This document shows positions 60,412 through 64,000 of a DNA stretch of 64,000 nucleotides, one piece after another. The notes under the pieces are model-generated. The model was given only the letters and a program-made list of their open reading frames with translations. It searched no databases and was not told the origin of the DNA. This stretch comes from CAYUYV01 sp964474635 (lineage in GTDB: Bacteria > Pseudomonadota > Alphaproteobacteria > JAJFIK01). How positions within the stretch are numbered: the first letter of the stretch is position 1; every line of letters begins with the position of its first letter. The stretch lies in contig CAYYTT010000002.1 in NCBI GenBank assembly GCA_964474635.1, forward strand, positions 1-64,000, read 5' to 3'. A program made the translations under genes and the position numbers.

Positions 60412-62532
60412 TCAGATCTGGGCCAGCGTTTTCAAACGCGCCTGGGGGTGAATTTCGTTTTGCGACATGACGACCGTCTGGGGGCGGAAACGCTCAATCA
60501 CCGAGCGTACATAGGGCCGGGCAAGGGGACTGGTCAGCAGGACAGGCATTTCCCCCTGCGCGCCCAGTTGCTCGAAGGTGGTGCGGATCTGGTTGATGAA
60601 GTCCTGGAGCTGGGAGGGCGCCATGGCGAGTTGCCGTTCCTCACCCTGACCAACCAGGCTTTCCCCGAAGGCCTGTTCCCAGTCGGGCGAGAGGCAGACG
60701 AGCGGAAGATAACCGCCGCCCGGGTCCTGATTGGCCGCGCAGATCTGCCGCCCCAGCCGCATGCGCACATGCTCCGTTATCATCGTGATGGAGCTTGTGA
60801 ACCCTGTGGCCTCGGAAATACCCTCAAGGATCGATGGCAGGTCGCGGATGGAAACGCGTTCACGCAAGAGGGCCTGCAGGATGCGCTGGATACCGGTCAT
60901 GGAGATGTGTCCGGGCACCAGGTCTTCGATGAGTTTTTGATGATCGCCGGGCACGTCATCGAGCAGTTTTTTCGTCTCCGCATAGGAAAGCAGCTCGGGC
61001 ATGTTGTCCTTCAGCACCTCGGTGAGGTGGGTGGTGAGCACCGTGGCCGGATCAACAACGGTGTAGCCGCGGAAAGCGGCTTCCTCACGCAGGCCCGCGT
61101 CGATCCACCGGGCCGGAAGGCCAAAGGCGGGTTCGGTCGTGTCCTCTCCAGGCAGGTCAACGGGCGCGCCGCGCGGATCCATGACAAGCAGGGCACCGAC
61201 TTTCAGATTGCCCGCGCCCGCATCCATTTCCTTCACCTTGATGGCGTAGTGGTCGCTGCTAAGCTGCATGTTGTCCAGGATGCGCACCGATGGCATCACG
61301 AAACCCATGTCGCTCGCCAATTGGCGGCGCAGGGCCTTGATTTGATCCGTGAGGCGATAGCCTTCTGCATCGTTGATCAGGGGCAGGAGGCCATAGCCCA
61401 ATTCCAGGCGCAGATTGTCCATGGCGAGGGCCGAACTGATGGGCTCTTCGGCCGGTTTTGCCTCGTCGACCTTCACCGACTCCGCCTCGGTGGCCCGGCG
61501 GCGCTGCTCCTTTTGTTGCTTGCCAAGCCAATAGGCCCCGTAGGCGCACGCGCCCGCGAGGGCAATGAACGTGACCTTGGGCGTTCCGGGCAGAACGACG
61601 ACAATGGCAAGCACGGCCGAGGCCATCCCAAGGGCCTGCGGATAATTCGTAAACTGGCGGATCAGCGCCTGGTCAGTTGACCCATCCACTCCGGATTTGG
61701 ACACAAGCAGGCCGGCGCCCACCGAAACGATCAGGGCGGGTATCTGGCTGACAAGGCCGTCGCCAACCGTCAAAAGGGTATAGGTGTTGGCGGCCGTGCC
61801 GATATCCATGCCCTTCTGCGCCATGCCGATGATCATCCCGCCGATCACATTGATAAACGTGATGATCAGACCGGCGACGGCGTCGCCGCGCACGAATTTG
61901 CTGGCACCGTCCATGGCGCCGAAGAAATTGCTCTCGTCCTCCAGGTCTTTACGCTTTTTCTTTGCGGTGGCCTCATCGATCAGGCCCGCAGATAAATCGG
62001 CATCGATGGCCATCTGTTTGCCGGGCATGGAATCCAGGGTAAAGCGCGCGGCAACTTCCGCGATACGGCCCGAACCCTTGGTGATGACGATGAAATTGAC
62101 CAGGACAAGAATGGCGAAAATGATCACTCCAATGATCACATTGCCCTGCATGATGAAGCTGCCGAAGGCCTGGATCACGTCGCCGGCCGCGTCCGTCCCC
62201 TCATGGCCGCGGCTCAGGATGAGGCGCGTCGAGGCCAGATTGAGCGACAGGCGCATCAGGGTCGCGATCAACAGGACGGTCGGGAAGGCACTGAATTCAA
62301 GCGGCCTCTGAATGAACAGGGAGACCATAAGGATCAAGACCGAGAACATCAGCGAGACGCCCAGGAAGAAATCCAGAAACAGCGGCCCCATGGGCAGCAG
62401 CAGCACCGCCAGGATGCCCACAATGCCGCCCGCGACCATCAGGTCGCCGCGCTGGGTCAACTGGCGCATCAGCCCGATGATATCGAGCCCCGTACCGCCG
62501 CCGGCCGCCGATTGATGTCCTGCCTCGCTCAC
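60412..62532 (-). CDS. flhA: Flagellar export gate FlhA, copy 2
   Basis: The 706-residue FlhA in the flbD-flhA-flhF-flhG order has eight membrane helices, the FHIPEP signature area (FIVITKGSGRIAEVAARFTLDS, GKQMAIDADLSAGLIDEATA, DGASKFVRGDAVAGL) and a full cytoplasmic domain (LRLELGYGLLPLINDAEGYRLTDQIKALRRQLA, VPGHISMTGIQRILQALLRERVSIRDLPSILE, ALLVMDPRGAPVDLPGEDTTEPAFGLPARWI). By context this looks like the ancestral copy for Rhodospirillales-type clusters. Copy 1, in the fliQ-fliR operon, would be the extra one. Both appear intact. Confidence 0.95.
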   Translation of the reverse strand: MSEAGHQSAAGGGTGLDIIGLMRQLTQRGDLMVAGGIVGILAVLLLPMGPLFLDFFLGVSLMFSVLILMVSLFIQRPLEFSAFPTVLLIATLMRLSLNLASTRLILSRGHEGTDAAGDVIQAFGSFIMQGNVIIGVIIFAILVLVNFIVITKGSGRIAEVAARFTLDSMPGKQMAIDADLSAGLIDEATAKKKRKDLEDESNFFGAMDGASKFVRGDAVAGLIITFINVIGGMIIGMAQKGMDIGTAANTYTLLTVGDGLVSQIPALIVSVGAGLLVSKSGVDGSTDQALIRQFTNYPQALGMASAVLAIVVVLPGTPKVTFIALAGACAYGAYWLGKQQKEQRRRATEAESVKVDEAKPAEEPISSALAMDNLRLELGYGLLPLINDAEGYRLTDQIKALRRQLASDMGFVMPSVRILDNMQLSSDHYAIKVKEMDAGAGNLKVGALLVMDPRGAPVDLPGEDTTEPAFGLPARWIDAGLREEAAFRGYTVVDPATVLTTHLTEVLKDNMPELLSYAETKKLLDDVPGDHQKLIEDLVPGHISMTGIQRILQALLRERVSIRDLPSILEGISEATGFTSSITMITEHVRMRLGRQICAANQDPGGGYLPLVCLSPDWEQAFGESLVGQGEERQLAMAPSQLQDFINQIRTTFEQLGAQGEMPVLLTSPLARPYVRSVIERFRPQTVVMSQNEIHPQARLKTLAQI

Positions 62533-62574
62533 CGTGGTGTTGTCCTTTGTCCGCCCTTGCGTGGTCTGCCGGGA

Positions 62575-63963
62575 TCAGGGATGGGCCGTGCGTGCATCGC
62601 CCGGCTGGGGAACGGGAACGCCTTCTTCGCTGTACTGTTTGAGCTTGTTCCGCAGGGTCCGGATGGAAATACCCAGAATATTGGCCGCATGGGTCCGATT
62701 GCCGAGGCAATGGTCGAGCGTGTCGAGGATCAGATCCCGTTCCACGTCCGCGACCGTTCGGCCCACTAGACTGCCGGCCGCCACGCGCACTTGCGCGGCT
62801 GCCTGTGCGGCGTGTTCCGCGGGCCCGCCCAGGGGCAGGAGCGCGGCCGCCCCGTCGACTTTCGAGCCATCCGGCAGGCGAATGGCGTCCTCGGTGATCT
62901 CATGGCCCGTCGACAGCAGAACCGACCGGTGCATGGTGTTCTCCAGCTCCCGGACATTGCCCTTCCAGGGATGGGCCACAAGGGCGCGCTTGGCCCGCTC
63001 GGAGAGGGGCTTGGGCACGATATCATTCGCTTGGGAATATTTGGCGATGAAGAATTCCACCAGGGCGAGGATGTCCTTTGGGCGTTCCCTCAGGGGGGGG
63101 ATCTTCAAATTGACCACATTCAGGCGATAGAAGAGGTCTTCGCGGAACGTCCCTTCCTTAACGGAATCGGCCAGTTTCCGGTTCGAAGTCGCCAGGATGC
63201 GGATGTCCACCTTGATGGGTTTGGAGCCGCCGACCCGGTCGATTTCCCGTTCCTGGATCGCGCGCAGGAGCTTGGCCTGCAGACGAATATCCATCTCGCT
63301 GATTTCGTCGAGCAGCAAGGTGCCGCCATCGGCTTCCTCGAACTTCCCGATGCGCCGGGCGAGTGCGCCGGTGAAGGCGCCTTTCTCATGGCCAAACAAT
63401 TCCGATTCGAGCAGATTTTCAGGGATCGCCGCACAGTTCACCGAAATTAAAGGGTGTTCGGCGCGCAGCGATTTGCTGTGCACATATTTCGCCATGACCT
63501 CCTTACCGACACCGGATTCTCCAGTGATCAGAATGCTGGCATTGCTCGGTGCCACCTGGTCCGCCAGGGCGATGACGTCGGCCATGACATCATCCCGGTA
63601 AATCATCTGCTGGCGGTCATCGGCCACGGCCGACAGAACCGCGCCGATTAACTCCGCATCGGGAGGAAGGGGGATGTATTCCTTCGCGCCGGCGCGGATG
63701 GCGTTGACGGCTGCCCGCGCGTCATTGCCGATGCCGCAAGCCACCAGGGGCACGACGATGTGTTCGCCGTTCAATGCTTCGATCAGCCGGCGGATGTCGA
63801 GGGCCACATCCACCATCAGCAGGTCGGCGCCGCGCCCGGCCCGCAGGTGATCAAGGGCGCTCTCAACGCTGGTGACATGGGCGACCTTGGCGCCCCGGTC
63901 GCTCGCGATCTTGGTCGCGGTACTGAGCTGACCGTCCAGAATTCCCACAATGAGCAATCGCAT
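62575..63963 (-). CDS. flbD: Sigma-54-dependent flagellar regulator FlbD
   Basis: The 462-residue activator of class III/IV flagellar genes has an N-terminal receiver-like domain that lacks the usual acidic pocket (MRLLIVGILDGQLSTATKIAS). The AAA+ domain has Walker A GESGVGKE and the sigma-54 contact motif GAFTGA (FGHEKGAFTGALARRIGKFEEADGGTLLLDEISEM), and the C-terminal Fis-type helix-turn-helix ends THAANILGISIRTLRNKLKQY. The ATG at 63963 has GAGGAG upstream; the frame could begin at a TTG at 63978. It precedes flhA copy 2. Its presence implies sigma-54 promoters for hook and filament genes, which I could not identify by eye. Confidence 0.92.
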   Translation of the reverse strand: MRLLIVGILDGQLSTATKIASDRGAKVAHVTSVESALDHLRAGRGADLLMVDVALDIRRLIEALNGEHIVVPLVACGIGNDARAAVNAIRAGAKEYIPLPPDAELIGAVLSAVADDRQQMIYRDDVMADVIALADQVAPSNASILITGESGVGKEVMAKYVHSKSLRAEHPLISVNCAAIPENLLESELFGHEKGAFTGALARRIGKFEEADGGTLLLDEISEMDIRLQAKLLRAIQEREIDRVGGSKPIKVDIRILATSNRKLADSVKEGTFREDLFYRLNVVNLKIPPLRERPKDILALVEFFIAKYSQANDIVPKPLSERAKRALVAHPWKGNVRELENTMHRSVLLSTGHEITEDAIRLPDGSKVDGAAALLPLGGPAEHAAQAAAQVRVAAGSLVGRTVADVERDLILDTLDHCLGNRTHAANILGISIRTLRNKLKQYSEEGVPVPQPGDARTAHP

Positions 63964-64000
63964 GGTTCTGCTCCTCAAAAATCAGGTCGTGAAGCGGCGC

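Noticed and set aside
59209..61680. 823-residue open frame on the plus strand
   Set aside because: It runs antisense to flhF and flhA copy 2, whose motifs are unmistakable. Long antisense frames are expected in high-GC coding DNA.
60412..62532. Second FlhA as a type III secretion protein
   Set aside because: Its sequence and its place beside flbD, flhF and flhG are flagellar, and no injectisome genes are near.

Overview
The window looks like a chromosomal segment of a high-GC, flagellated alphaproteobacterium. The evidence is the pair FlaF/FlbT next to flagellin, an FlbD-type sigma-54 activator, DUF1217 and DUF6468-type flagellar proteins, MotE-like and FlgN-like proteins, and the housekeeping order rsfS-rlmH // gpmI-envC-ctpA-deacetylase-rppH beside atpD-atpC. 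Rhodospirillales or a neighbouring order is my best guess; nothing seen fixes the genus.

Region 1 (1-10265), housekeeping: the end of atpD, atpC and a terminator; a strongly structured non-coding segment with 6S-RNA-like architecture; a ferritin-like diiron protein; then a long minus-strand block of envelope and metabolic genes (VOC protein, alpha/beta hydrolase, rppH, a divergent polysaccharide deacetylase with an extraordinary His-rich linker, ctpA, an EnvC-like protein, gpmI).

Region 2 (about 10266-17299), a curli island: a heptamer tandem repeat, a large curlin-repeat protein, a smaller CsgB-like protein, CsgF, CsgG, an unrecognised exported protein, an exported formylglycine-generating-enzyme-like protein without the catalytic cysteines, and an AT-rich LuxR-type regulator in the opposite direction. 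CsgE, CsgC and a canonical CsgD are not seen. The island lies between gpmI and rlmH, which I infer are normally neighbours.

Region 3 (17300-22945): rlmH and rsfS, an XdhC-family protein, two divergent OmpA-type outer-membrane proteins, and a glutathione S-transferase.

Region 4 (23470-63963), flagellum: nearly the whole basal body, hook, export gate, stator and filament. It holds fliK-flgD; flgF-flgG-flgA-flgH-fliL-like (minus); a MotC-like TPR protein-motA-motB-flgE-flgK-flgL; an orphan OmpR-type regulator with a degenerate receiver (minus); flgI-flgJ-flgN-like; flagellin-flaF-flbT-DUF1217; fliI (minus); flgB-flgC-fliE-fliQ-flhA1-fliR-flhB; fliL-fliM-DUF6468-motE-like (minus); fliF-fliH-fliN-fliP-fliG; and flbD-flhA2-flhF-flhG (minus). 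Two full flhA genes are present. The single flagellin carries EF-hand-like calcium loops in its variable domain. No fliD, fliS, fliO, fliJ, fliA, flgM or chemotaxis genes are seen.

The curli island and the flagellar cluster are the two surface-appendage programmes here, one for adhesion and biofilm, one for swimming. Each has its own candidate regulator. The most promising novelty is the variant curli system and the calcium-loop flagellin.
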